From positions 1 to 58,184 of the forward strand of contig JABISG010000032.1 in the NCBI GenBank assembly GCA_018699955.1: 58,184 nt of DNA. Reading direction: 5' to 3'. Below the pieces are notes generated by a model. The model was not told where the DNA came from, searched no databases, and saw nothing but the letters and a program-made list of their open reading frames with translations. Of the stretch, positions 1 through 7,087 are shown piece after piece. The DNA comes from Planctomycetaceae bacterium. Its GTDB lineage: Bacteria; Planctomycetota; Planctomycetia; Planctomycetales; Planctomycetaceae. Numbering within the stretch: the first letter of the stretch is position 1; every line of letters begins with the position of its first letter. The translations under genes and the position numbers were made by a program.

Positions 1-88
1 GAAGGAGAACGCCCGGCTGAAAAAGATGGTGGCCGAACAGGCTCTGGATATGGAGATTCTCAAAGAGGCCTCCCAGGGAAACTGGTAG
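1..88 (+). CDS. IS3-family OrfA, C-terminal fragment (cut by window edge)
   Basis: The reading frame is open from base 2 to the TAG at 86-88 and encodes [20 protein letters not shown] followed by KEASQGNW. This is the usual end of IS3-family OrfA: a leucine-zipper-like tail in which ENxRLKxMVAE and LKEASxGNW are common. OrfA is the helix-turn-helix protein that binds the IS ends and can be joined to OrfB by programmed -1 frameshifting. The orfB frame is open upstream of its GTG and overlaps this end (K79-L82-V85-G88), the relation expected for an OrfAB fusion. The N-terminal HTH is outside the window. Confidence 0.8.
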   Translation, partial: KENARLKKMVAEQALDMEILKEASQGNW

Positions 89-111
89 GCCCCAAGCGTC
101 GACGACGCACC

Positions 112-996
112 GTGGAAGAGGTGCGTCGCCGTTTGGGGCCAAAGCGGGTGTCCGAGCGTCGGGCCTGCCGAGTACTGGGGCAGCCGCGGAGCACTCAGCG
201 CTACCGTTCCCGTCAGCGTCCCGATGAGCGGAGTCTGCTCAAAGAGATGCGTGGGATCACCAAGCGGCGGCCCCGCTTCGGTTGTCCCCGAGTGCATCGA
301 GAACTGGTGGCCGAAGGCCGGCAGGTCAACCACAAGCGAGTCCATCGAATCTGGAAGGAAGAGAATATGCAGGTTCCCAGAAAACAGCATCGGCGGCGAC
401 GTTTGCCGGGCAGCGGCAGTCAGAACAGCTGTGTTCGACACCGTGCGATGAGGGTGAATCACGTTTGGTCATACGATTTCGTGTCCGAACGAACCGGGGA
501 CGGTCGTCAACTGCGATTGTTGGTCGTGATCGACGAGTACACGCGGGAATGCCTGGCGATTGAGGTAGGCCGGTCGTTCCGAGCCCGAGATGTCATCGAC
601 GTTTTGCGGTATCTGTTTGCTGTTCGTGGCACACCAGAACATCTGCGGAGCGACAACGGACCGGAGTTCGTGGCCCGCTCTGTTCGACGCTGGCTGGATC
701 AGGCCGGTGTCGGCACACTGTTCATCGCCAAAGGGAGTCCCTGGGAGAACGGCTACGTGGAATCGTTCAATGGAAAGCTACGCGACGAGTTACTGAATCG
801 GGAACTGTTCCTGAGCTTGGAAGAGGCCCGCTGGGTAATCGATCGCTGGCGTCTTGACTACAACCACCACCGACGGCATAGTGCATTGGACTACGAGACC
901 CCCGCCGCGTTTGCGGCCCGCTGTGTTCAACAGGACTTCGCTACGCTCAGCCCTGTTGAACACAGCAAGTTACCTGAACCCCGATTCTCTCACTGA
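112..996 (+). CDS. IS3-family transposase OrfB (DDE integrase core)
   Basis: This is the catalytic subunit for IS3-type copy-out/paste-in transposition. From the GTG at 112 it is 294 aa. A basic HTH_21-like region (residues 40-95, with [13 protein letters not shown] and a VHRIWKEE block) precedes an rve core. The catalytic triad is D122 (WSYDFV), D181 (LRSDNGPEF) and E217 ([15 protein letters not shown]). D181 and E217 are separated by exactly 35 residues, the D,D35E spacing. The open frame extends upstream to overlap orfA, so the true product may be an OrfAB frameshift fusion; the annotated GTG is only the first plausible internal start. The C-terminal YNxxRRHSAL block is typical. I see no internal stop or frameshift. 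Confidence 0.92.
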   Translation: MEEVRRRLGPKRVSERRACRVLGQPRSTQRYRSRQRPDERSLLKEMRGITKRRPRFGCPRVHRELVAEGRQVNHKRVHRIWKEENMQVPRKQHRRRRLPGSGSQNSCVRHRAMRVNHVWSYDFVSERTGDGRQLRLLVVIDEYTRECLAIEVGRSFRARDVIDVLRYLFAVRGTPEHLRSDNGPEFVARSVRRWLDQAGVGTLFIAKGSPWENGYVESFNGKLRDELLNRELFLSLEEARWVIDRWRLDYNHHRRHSALDYETPAAFAARCVQQDFATLSPVEHSKLPEPRFSH

Positions 997-1004
997 GGGT
1001 GGAA

Positions 1005-1024
1005 CTACAATCGGGGGTAGGTCA
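1005..1024. repeat. Putative right terminal inverted repeat of the IS3 element
   Basis: Read on the minus strand this segment starts TGACCTACCCCCGATTGTAG, matching the TGA..CCCC character of IS3-family ends. It lies 8 bp past the orfB stop. The left partner is not in the window. Confidence 0.6.
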
Positions 1025-1160
1025 CTTGGATTCTGAAAACTCTCACAAATGGTGTTTGTTTTGCCCTGTTTGTCTCCAATCCGTGCAAAACCCGTGCAAC
1101 GCATTTGGCCTTACCCATTGAATTGCACCGCCCTTACGCTGATTGGTACGTCATCACGGC

Positions 1161-1184
1161 GGTTGTGCCAATGCCATGCTCAAT
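1161..1184. repeat. 24-bp direct repeat, copy 1 (3' side of LRR gene)
   Basis: GGTTGTGCCAATGCCATG followed by CTCAAT. It matches 22 of 24 bases of 2167-2190 (differences C/T and A/G). It overlaps the last base of the LRR lipoprotein gene, which therefore sits between two direct copies about 1 kb apart. This could be the footprint of a duplication or insertion; no integrase is associated. Confidence 0.7.
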
Positions 1185-2128
1185 CACTTCCAAACAATCT
1201 CGCAATCGGGTAATGCTGCCTGCAATACTTTCACGCCCTCTTCTGTGACTTTGGTGTACATCAGGTGCAACTTCTCCAATGTGATCATCCCTTTGAGATT
1301 CTCAAGTCCAGCATCATCGACTTTTGTGAAGTCGAGGACCAAATGTTTCAGGCCAGTCATCCCTTTGAGATTCACCAGTCCAGTGCCCACAATTTTGTTG
1401 CTTACAAGGTTAAGTCTTTGCAAGTTTTTCAGTTCCTTGAGATGCACCAGCCCAGCGTCGGTGACTTCCGTGTCGTGAAGGTCCAACTCTTTCAAACTGG
1501 TCAATCCCTTGAGATGTACGAGCCCGGAATCCGTGGTTTGCGTTTTGTAGAGGCTCAGTTCTTCCAAACTGGTCATTCCTTTCAGATGCTCCAGTCCGTC
1601 ACCAACGACCTTGGTGTTGCCAAGATATAGAGATTTTAATTTGGTCATCCCTTCCAGATGCTCCAGCCCGGTGTCACTGACTTGAGTGTCGGAGAGATAA
1701 AGATCATCCAAATTGGTTAGCCCTTTGAGATGCACAAGCCCGGCATCCGTGATTTTGGTGTAGGCGAGATTCAGACCTCGCAAAGTCGTCATCCCCTTCA
1801 GGTGCTCCAGCCCAGCATCGGCGACTTTGACTTCGTAGAAGTTGACATAGGACACATGACCTTCACTTCTGCTTACCGTGCCCCCCAATTTCTCGATTGC
1901 AGCAATCGCTTCCAACTCTGCCTCTTCTGACAGACTGGACTCCTCAACCTGTTCAGTTGGCTTGGGTGTTTCTACTTGTTCAGGCGGCTTATTCTCCTCA
2001 GCAGGCGGCATGTCTTCTACCTGCTCAGATGGCTTGTTCTTCACCTGCTCTGGCGGATCAGACTCCGAGCCACACCCCATCAGGGCCAACAACACAACAA
2101 CAGAAAAGCATCTCAAGTCAGCGTTCAT
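1184..2128 (-). CDS. Leucine-rich-repeat lipoprotein
   Basis: Predicted 314-aa exported lipoprotein. The N-terminus (MNADLRCFSVVVLLALMGCG) is a lipoprotein signal with lipobox LMGC, so Cys19 should be lipidated. Residues 20-70 form a Pro/Glu-rich linker with repeated PPEQVE units. From about residue 80 there are eight tandem 24-residue LRRs of the type LxxLxGMTxLxxLxLxxTxVTDxGLxHLKGL, a cysteine-free LRR class abundant in planctomycetes. Such domains normally bind proteins; no catalytic domain is present. It is flanked by a 24-bp direct repeat and lies next to an IS, suggesting a mobile or recently duplicated cassette. The partner is unknown. Confidence 0.85.
   Translation of the reverse strand: MNADLRCFSVVVLLALMGCGSESDPPEQVKNKPSEQVEDMPPAEENKPPEQVETPKPTEQVEESSLSEEAELEAIAAIEKLGGTVSRSEGHVSYVNFYEVKVADAGLEHLKGMTTLRGLNLAYTKITDAGLVHLKGLTNLDDLYLSDTQVSDTGLEHLEGMTKLKSLYLGNTKVVGDGLEHLKGMTSLEELSLYKTQTTDSGLVHLKGLTSLKELDLHDTEVTDAGLVHLKELKNLQRLNLVSNKIVGTGLVNLKGMTGLKHLVLDFTKVDDAGLENLKGMITLEKLHLMYTKVTEEGVKVLQAALPDCEIVWK
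1287..1862 (-). repeat. Eight 72-bp tandem units encoding 24-aa LRRs
   Basis: Recurrent blocks of the form CATCCCTTTGAGATGC...CCAG appear near 1287, 1359, 1431, 1503, 1575, 1647, 1719 and 1791. The period is 72 bp with no indels, so each unit adds one 24-residue LRR in frame. The units have diverged in sequence, so this is an established array rather than a fresh expansion. Confidence 0.75.
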
Positions 2129-2166
2129 TGCGTGTCTCCGTTAAAACGGCGATCAGAGAAAACACG

Positions 2167-2190
2167 GGTTGTGCCAATGCCATGTTCGAT
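2167..2190. repeat. 24-bp direct repeat, copy 2 (5' side of LRR gene)
   Basis: GGTTGTGCCAATGCCATG followed by TTCGAT, 22/24 identical to 1161-1184. It lies about 40 bp upstream of the LRR lipoprotein start codon. Confidence 0.7.
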
Positions 2191-2382
2191 TAGCAGGCGA
2201 GCCAGCATTGGGCTGTAGATTGGAACAAGATTTAACTGGAGTTACCATCCTTTTTCAGAATTGACCGTTAGCCTTGGACCAAAGGGGCTTCACTGTTTGT
2301 CGGCGAATGACTGTTGGGCTGTAACCCGTGCAGCTAACCGTGCAACCCACAACCCCAAACGGTCGTAAAGAACTACGCCAAT

Positions 2383-2517
2383 ATGACTTACGATGCAAAG
2401 GCGTTCAGCCCGGACGGGCGACGGATCGTCGGTGGCGTCGGCAAGACAGTGAAGGTGTGGGATGCCACGAGCAGCCAGCAGAAACCGCCGGGAAACGACG
2501 GACGAGGCAGGCGGTGA
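2383..2517 (+). pseudogene. WD40-repeat gene fragment (C-terminal relic)
   Basis: An ATG-initiated 44-codon frame reads MTYDAKAFSPDGRRIVGG, then VGKTVKVWDATSSQQ, then a basic tail and TGA. The signature AFSPDGRRI...KTVKVWDATS is one almost complete WD40 repeat. No further repeats are found upstream, so this is best read as the tail end of a lost WD40 gene, a family common in planctomycetes, rather than an intact small gene. A translated micro-peptide cannot be excluded. Confidence 0.6.
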
Positions 2518-2544
2518 TTGCTATCCGATCCCCCAAGCTTCGTT

Positions 2545-3738
2545 TCAGCCTTCCGATCCAAACGGCGGCGCCGGGGCATAGTGCTGTGGGCCGAAGACCA
2601 TATCCGAATACGCGCCGTCGGGTATCGCGAGCGGGTCCTGGCTGCGATATTGTTGGATCACTTCTTCGTTGAGTTCGATTCCCAATCCGGGCGCGTCGGA
2701 TAATTGCAGGCAGCCGTCGCCGACAGTGATTGGCTCGACGAGTAAGTCATCCACGAAGGGATTGCCGGTGCGGTCGATCTCAACGGTGATCCCGTGATTG
2801 TGGGCCGACACCACGTGTGCGTTGGCGATGATTGCGACGGCGTCGCTCCAACTGTGGGTGGCGAAACGGACGCCGTGTTGCTGCGCCATTTCGGCGACCC
2901 GTTGGACTTCGGTAATTCCCCCACAACGGCTGGCATCGGGTTGGACGATGTCCAGCGTGTTCGCCCGCAACAGTTCGCGGAAGCCCTGTGATCCAAATTC
3001 GTTTTCGCCAGCCGCCAACGGAACATCGATGGTCCCCCGAAGCGCGGCGTAGGAATCAAGGTCTTCCGGCTGAAACGGTTCTTCAAACCAAAAGATGTTC
3101 TGCTCCGCCAATTGATGGCCGAAGTGTCGTGCCGTTTCCAGATCGTATCGCATCGAACCATCGACCAGCAGGTCGTTGTTATCGCCGATGGCTTGCCGCA
3201 CTGCTTGCACGGCTGCCAAATCGTATTGCGGATCGCGTCCCAGCCGCATCTTGACGCGGCGAAATCCCTGGTCGATCAAACCGGCGGCTTCCGTCGCCAG
3301 ACTTTCCACATCGTTCCATAGCAGAGCGCTGGCGTAAGCGGCGCACGTTCCGCTTTCGCCACCCAACAGAGACCAGACCGGTTTCCCCGCCGCTTTTCCT
3401 CGCAGATCCCAGCAGGCGACATCGATTGCCCCGAGTGCCGACATCGCGACGCCCTTGCGACCATACCAGCGCGTGATCTTGTACATCAGATCCCAGATCG
3501 ATTCGACATCGGTCGGGTCTTTGCCGATGAGCAGCGGCGCGAGTTGGTGCTGGACGATGAGATGAACGAGCACGGGATGCGAATAGACCGAACCGATGCC
3601 GACCTGGCCGTCGTCGGTGTGGACCAGCACCAGACTGGTGACCCGCCCGGTACAATGACCGCCCGCATACGAAAACCCTTCCGCGTATTCGTATTGCAAG
3701 TTGATTGTTTCCAGACGATCGATTCTCATGGCGGACAC
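2545..3738 (-). CDS. Mandelate racemase/muconate lactonizing enzyme family protein (likely acid-sugar dehydratase)
   Basis: 397-aa enolase-superfamily enzyme, predicted cytoplasmic. An N-terminal capping domain (about 1-125) is followed by the barrel. Visible active-site residues are K163 and R165 (VKMRLG, the KxK/KxR base position), metal ligands D193 (VDGSM), E219 (FEEP) and E245 (GENEFG), and a D268/H295 pair (QPDAS and ATHSW) matching the Asp-His dyad of the mandelate-racemase subgroup. Family knowledge therefore points to Mg2+-dependent abstraction of a proton alpha to a carboxylate, typically in sugar-acid dehydration or racemisation; the substrate cannot be read. It is divergent from an MlrC-type gene, with 123 bp between starts. 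A start at the second Met (3729) is possible. Confidence 0.88.
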   Translation of the reverse strand: MSAMRIDRLETINLQYEYAEGFSYAGGHCTGRVTSLVLVHTDDGQVGIGSVYSHPVLVHLIVQHQLAPLLIGKDPTDVESIWDLMYKITRWYGRKGVAMSALGAIDVACWDLRGKAAGKPVWSLLGGESGTCAAYASALLWNDVESLATEAAGLIDQGFRRVKMRLGRDPQYDLAAVQAVRQAIGDNNDLLVDGSMRYDLETARHFGHQLAEQNIFWFEEPFQPEDLDSYAALRGTIDVPLAAGENEFGSQGFRELLRANTLDIVQPDASRCGGITEVQRVAEMAQQHGVRFATHSWSDAVAIIANAHVVSAHNHGITVEIDRTGNPFVDDLLVEPITVGDGCLQLSDAPGLGIELNEEVIQQYRSQDPLAIPDGAYSDMVFGPQHYAPAPPFGSEG

Positions 3739-3861
3739 CTGATTTGTTTTCGGGTTGGAAGTTTGTTGCCGCCGATTGTGGCAGAATCAGCTTACGGAAA
3801 CCACTGGCTCTACCAGTGTCCGGGAAACCGTTTGACACGGCGTCTCAAAGGTCAAGTAATC

Positions 3862-5364
3862 ATGGATCGAACAATCGCCCTCGGTGCGATCTTCATTGAA
3901 TGCAATCATTTTGGCGGCATCGCCGCGGACATGGCGACGTTTGAGCGCAACGATCTCTGTCGCGGCAAGGAGGTCTTGCAACTTTCCACCGGAACCGTGG
4001 GCGGAATGTTGCAGGCTCTCGACGGCAAAGCGCGCATCGCGCCAACACTCATCGCCAGTGCCTGTCCCAGCGGACCATTGACGAACGAATGTTACCGCGC
4101 GCTGAAAGACGAACTGTTGATCCGGCTGAAGGCACAGTTGCCCGTCGATGGAGTGTTGATGCCGCTTCATGGAGCCGCAGCCGTTGAAGGGGAAGGCGAC
4201 CTGGAAGGAGATTTGTTGGCGGCCGTTAGGGAACTGGTTGGTGAGGGCGTTCCGATTGTTGCGACGCTCGACCTTCACGCGCACGTCACGCAGCAAATGA
4301 TTCAGAATGCCGATGCATTGTTGGCGTGGGAAACGTATCCCCATCGTGACTCCTTTTCGACAGGTCAGCGCGGCGCCTGGGCATTGTTGGATATTCTGGA
4401 TGGCAGATTGGTGCCGTCAATGGTGATGGCCAAAGTCCCCATGCTGGTGAGCGGCGTGTTTGGACAGACCGAAGGCGACGGCCCGTTCGCCGACGTGATG
4501 CGGGCGGCCAAGTTGTTGGAAAGTCGCCCGGAGGTCTATTCGACAAGTGCTTTTCTGGTTCACCCTTATCTCGATCTGCCCGACATGGGAGGCGGCACGC
4601 TGGTCATCGCCAACAACCATTACCCGCTGGCCGAACAACTTGCGACCGCGTTGGCATTAATGTACTGGTCGCGTCGCTTCGACCTGGAGCCCGAAGTCTA
4701 TGAGCCGGCCGACGCCATTCGTCGCGGGTTGGAAATCGAAGGTGGTCCGGTGCTGCTGGTTGAAACATCGGATTGTTGCGGCGGCGGGGCGGCCGGCGAT
4801 GCGGTGGCTGCGCTCAAAGCACTCATCGATGCAGACGTCTCGCTGCCTGCTTTGATTCCCGTCGTCGATCCGCAAGCGGCAGAGACCTGCCGCGGCGCGG
4901 GTTGCGGTCAGCAGGTGACATTGTCAATCGGACATGGAGTCGATCCACAATGGGGAACTCCCGTCGTTTTAACCGGAACCGTTCGCAGGCTGGGCGATGG
5001 AAAGTTCCGCTACGAAGGGGGAATCTGGGAAGGACGGCTGGGCGATATGGGACCGTCGGCCGTGCTTGAGGTTGGTTCGCTGTCAATCCTGATCACGACG
5101 CACGGCACATACGAGTGGGCCGACGAGCAATTCCAGACGATGGGTTTGAATGCCCTCGATGCGAAGTTTGTCGTGGCGAAAAACCCGATGAACTACCGGA
5201 TGAGTTATGCCGACATCAGCAAGGGGGCATTTATTCTCAAAACGTCCGGGCCAACGCCGCCTACCCTGCGAGGCGTGCAACTTCGGAACCTGAAGAGGCC
5301 GTTCTATCCCGCCGATGAGGACATTCCCGGACTTGTCCCGACCATTCTACGGCACAATGGTTGA
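3862..5364 (+). CDS. M81 family metallopeptidase (MlrC-like)
   Basis: 500-aa protein from the ATG at 3862; the frame is open further upstream but there it overlaps the divergent gene. The N-terminus MDRTIALGAIFIECNHFGG matches the start of MlrC/DUF1485 proteins (usually GxxxHETNTF). The putative zinc ligands are around residues 137-139 (LDLHAHVT) and 158-162 (YPHRDSF). The C-terminal half (about 300-490, with the ETSDCCGGGAAGDA region) corresponds to the MlrC_C domain. MlrC from microcystin degraders hydrolyses the linear tetrapeptide product, but most homologues have unknown substrates, so no toxin-degrading role is claimed. No signal peptide is seen. The gene converges with the DUF1501 gene, 13 bp away. 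Confidence 0.85.
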   Translation: MDRTIALGAIFIECNHFGGIAADMATFERNDLCRGKEVLQLSTGTVGGMLQALDGKARIAPTLIASACPSGPLTNECYRALKDELLIRLKAQLPVDGVLMPLHGAAAVEGEGDLEGDLLAAVRELVGEGVPIVATLDLHAHVTQQMIQNADALLAWETYPHRDSFSTGQRGAWALLDILDGRLVPSMVMAKVPMLVSGVFGQTEGDGPFADVMRAAKLLESRPEVYSTSAFLVHPYLDLPDMGGGTLVIANNHYPLAEQLATALALMYWSRRFDLEPEVYEPADAIRRGLEIEGGPVLLVETSDCCGGGAAGDAVAALKALIDADVSLPALIPVVDPQAAETCRGAGCGQQVTLSIGHGVDPQWGTPVVLTGTVRRLGDGKFRYEGGIWEGRLGDMGPSAVLEVGSLSILITTHGTYEWADEQFQTMGLNALDAKFVVAKNPMNYRMSYADISKGAFILKTSGPTPPTLRGVQLRNLKRPFYPADEDIPGLVPTILRHNG

Positions 5365-5377
5365 TCGGCGTTTTGGT

Positions 5378-6721
5378 CTAACCCAATTCGTGAATTGGTT
5401 CCATCATCGATAGATACTGCGGTCGTCCGGCGGCATCCCTGATAGTCACGAACTTTGTGTCGATGCCGAGGTTCTTGTAGACCGTCGAGAAGATTTCCTG
5501 AACGTGTACGGGGCGGGTGTGGGCGCGTTCGCCCAGGCGGTTCGTACTACCGATGGCTTGCCCGGTATTCATGCCGCCGCCCGCCATGAACGCACAACTG
5601 ACCTGTGGCCAGTGATCGCGACCGCCGTTCTTGTTGATTCGTGGTGTTCGCCCGAATTCGCCCCAAACTAATACTGTGACGTCGTCGAGCATGCCGCGTT
5701 CTTCCAGGTCGGTTATCAGCGCACCGACAGCCTGATCGATCCGCGTGCCGTGATGCCGTACCAATCCTTCGTTGTCTCCGTGACTGTCCCAACGGCCGAA
5801 TGTCATGGTGACGCAGCGAACGCCGACTTCAACCAGACGGCGGGCCATCAGCACGAGTTCGTTGTTCGTCGAGGCTCCGTCGTACTGGTACTTGAACGGC
5901 TTGCCCGTTCCGTACTTCTCGCGAACCTTGGGATCCTCTTTCGAAACGTCCAGAGCATCGATCAGCTTGCTGGAAGTGAGGACCTCGAACGCTCGTTCTT
6001 CGTAGGAATCGAGCGCGGTGAGTTGGCCGGTCGAATCGACATCGCGGCGAAGACGATCGATACTCTTGAGCAACTGCTTGCGATCGCCCAACCGGTCGAG
6101 CGTGACGCCGTTGAGTTTCATGTCGGCCATGCCTTCGCCGTTGGGAACGAACGGGGCATAGGTCGGTCCGAGGAATCCTGGTGTACCGGGGTCTTTCCAG
6201 ACGCCGGCGGTCTCCATTCCGACGTAGGGTGGAACGGCCTTGTCGGCCGGCCCATAGAGCTTGTGCAGCGCGCTTCCCATCGCCGGGTGACCGCCCACCG
6301 AGCGCAATTCGGCGTGACGCCAGCCAGTGAAACACTGAAAGGAATTATGACGTCCTTCGCAGCCGACAACCGCTCGCAGCACGGCCGACTTATCCATGAC
6401 CTGCGCGAGTTTCGGGAAGCACTCGCCGATCTGGATGCCGGGAACGTTGGTATCGATTGGACTGAATGGACCGCGAATTTCCTTCGGAGCCTTGGTCTTT
6501 ATCTCCCACATGTCCTGATGCGAAGGACCGCCGCCCAGGAAGATGTTGATGACCGCCTTGTGGTTTATCTTCGAGCCGCCAGCCGCCTCGGCTCGGTAGA
6601 CATCAGCCAGATTGAACCCCGCTGCGCCGACTCCCAAAGCACCGATTTTGAGAAAACCGCGACGCGAGACGCCGTCACAAAATCCACTGCGGCTGCTTTT
6701 CCGACCTTGAATCGTCAGCAT
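5378..6721 (-). CDS. DUF1501 protein, Tat-exported (alkaline-phosphatase-like fold)
   Basis: 447 aa with a twin-arginine signal (SRRGFLK, residues 19-25, then a glycine/alanine-rich hydrophobic stretch), so it should be exported folded. Typical DUF1501 landmarks are FLGGGPSHQDMWEIK near residue 60, ITDLEERGMLDDVTVLVWGE followed by FGRTPRIN, GRDHWPQ, and a C-terminal GRPQYL block. DUF1501 proteins are related to the alkaline phosphatase/sulfatase fold; their reaction is not established. This gene stands alone, divergent from the 7088-15621 operon, unlike the DUF1501 at 28169, which follows a DUF1549/1553 cytochrome gene. Start chosen at the ATG giving the intact Tat signal; GGAG lies just upstream. 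Confidence 0.9.
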   Translation of the reverse strand: MLTIQGRKSSRSGFCDGVSRRGFLKIGALGVGAAGFNLADVYRAEAAGGSKINHKAVINIFLGGGPSHQDMWEIKTKAPKEIRGPFSPIDTNVPGIQIGECFPKLAQVMDKSAVLRAVVGCEGRHNSFQCFTGWRHAELRSVGGHPAMGSALHKLYGPADKAVPPYVGMETAGVWKDPGTPGFLGPTYAPFVPNGEGMADMKLNGVTLDRLGDRKQLLKSIDRLRRDVDSTGQLTALDSYEERAFEVLTSSKLIDALDVSKEDPKVREKYGTGKPFKYQYDGASTNNELVLMARRLVEVGVRCVTMTFGRWDSHGDNEGLVRHHGTRIDQAVGALITDLEERGMLDDVTVLVWGEFGRTPRINKNGGRDHWPQVSCAFMAGGGMNTGQAIGSTNRLGERAHTRPVHVQEIFSTVYKNLGIDTKFVTIRDAAGRPQYLSMMEPIHELG

Positions 6722-7087
6722 CGTCGGGCTCCGTTGGGAACAGGGACTATGATCAACACACTTTTATGCGTAAAACGGGTGAGTGTCAAGCTGTACGGGC
6801 AATGGTTGCAACTCCCGACGCACAACGCGATTCGTCAACGTCTTGTTTTGACGCAAAGACGTGAAGACGCAAATCGCGGCGATCTGAATCGGGGGTCACT
6901 TTGTGGTACCCTATATTATAGTGTTGAGTCGAGATTCTCACAGGAATCCCGACGATCAGTTGAAATCCGAAACAGCAGTCGCCATGCTCGAACGAAGGAT
7001 GGAAGACCGTCATCAACCACGCTCTGGCGATCGTGGCTCTTGGAAATATCGCAGCAACGAACAGACAGACGAGGAATCAGACACACG
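6722..7087. other. Divergent intergenic region with probable promoters
   Basis: 366 bp between the divergent DUF1501 and propeller-cytochrome genes. An AT-rich block CTATATTATAG (6911-6921) could provide a -10 element for the plus-strand operon, implying a leader of about 170 nt; no clear -35 is seen. Around 6846-6874 there is a short imperfect repeat (GACGCAAAGACGTGAAGACGCAAA). No gene is supported here. Confidence 0.4.

Larger units (their letters stand above)
1..1024 (+). mobile_element. IS3-family insertion sequence, right-hand part
   Basis: The window opens inside this element. It holds the end of orfA, all of orfB with a DDE integrase core, and a terminal sequence whose reverse complement starts TGACCTACCCCC, as expected for an IS3-family end (TGA...CCCC). 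The right boundary is put at about 1024 from that motif. The left end and any target duplication lie outside the window, so completeness cannot be judged. OrfB is uninterrupted, so the transposase need not be dead. Subgroup is unresolved. Confidence 0.85.
2129..2544. other. 416-bp region upstream of LRR gene: direct repeat and WD40 relic
   Basis: This contains the upstream direct repeat (2167-2190) and a WD40 fragment (2383-2517). It also holds CCGTGCA words (2326-2347) resembling similar words at 1081-1100 on the other side of the LRR gene. No complete gene, tRNA or convincing terminator is seen. It looks like degenerate accessory DNA. Confidence 0.5.

Noticed and set aside
3862..5364. Calling the M81 gene a microcystin-degrading mlrC
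   Set aside because: No mlrA or mlrB neighbour; most MlrC homologues have other, unknown substrates.
5750..7087. Long plus-strand open frame leading into the propeller-cytochrome gene
   Set aside because: It is antisense to a clear DUF1501 gene, has no domain of its own, and the real protein starts with a signal peptide at 7088.
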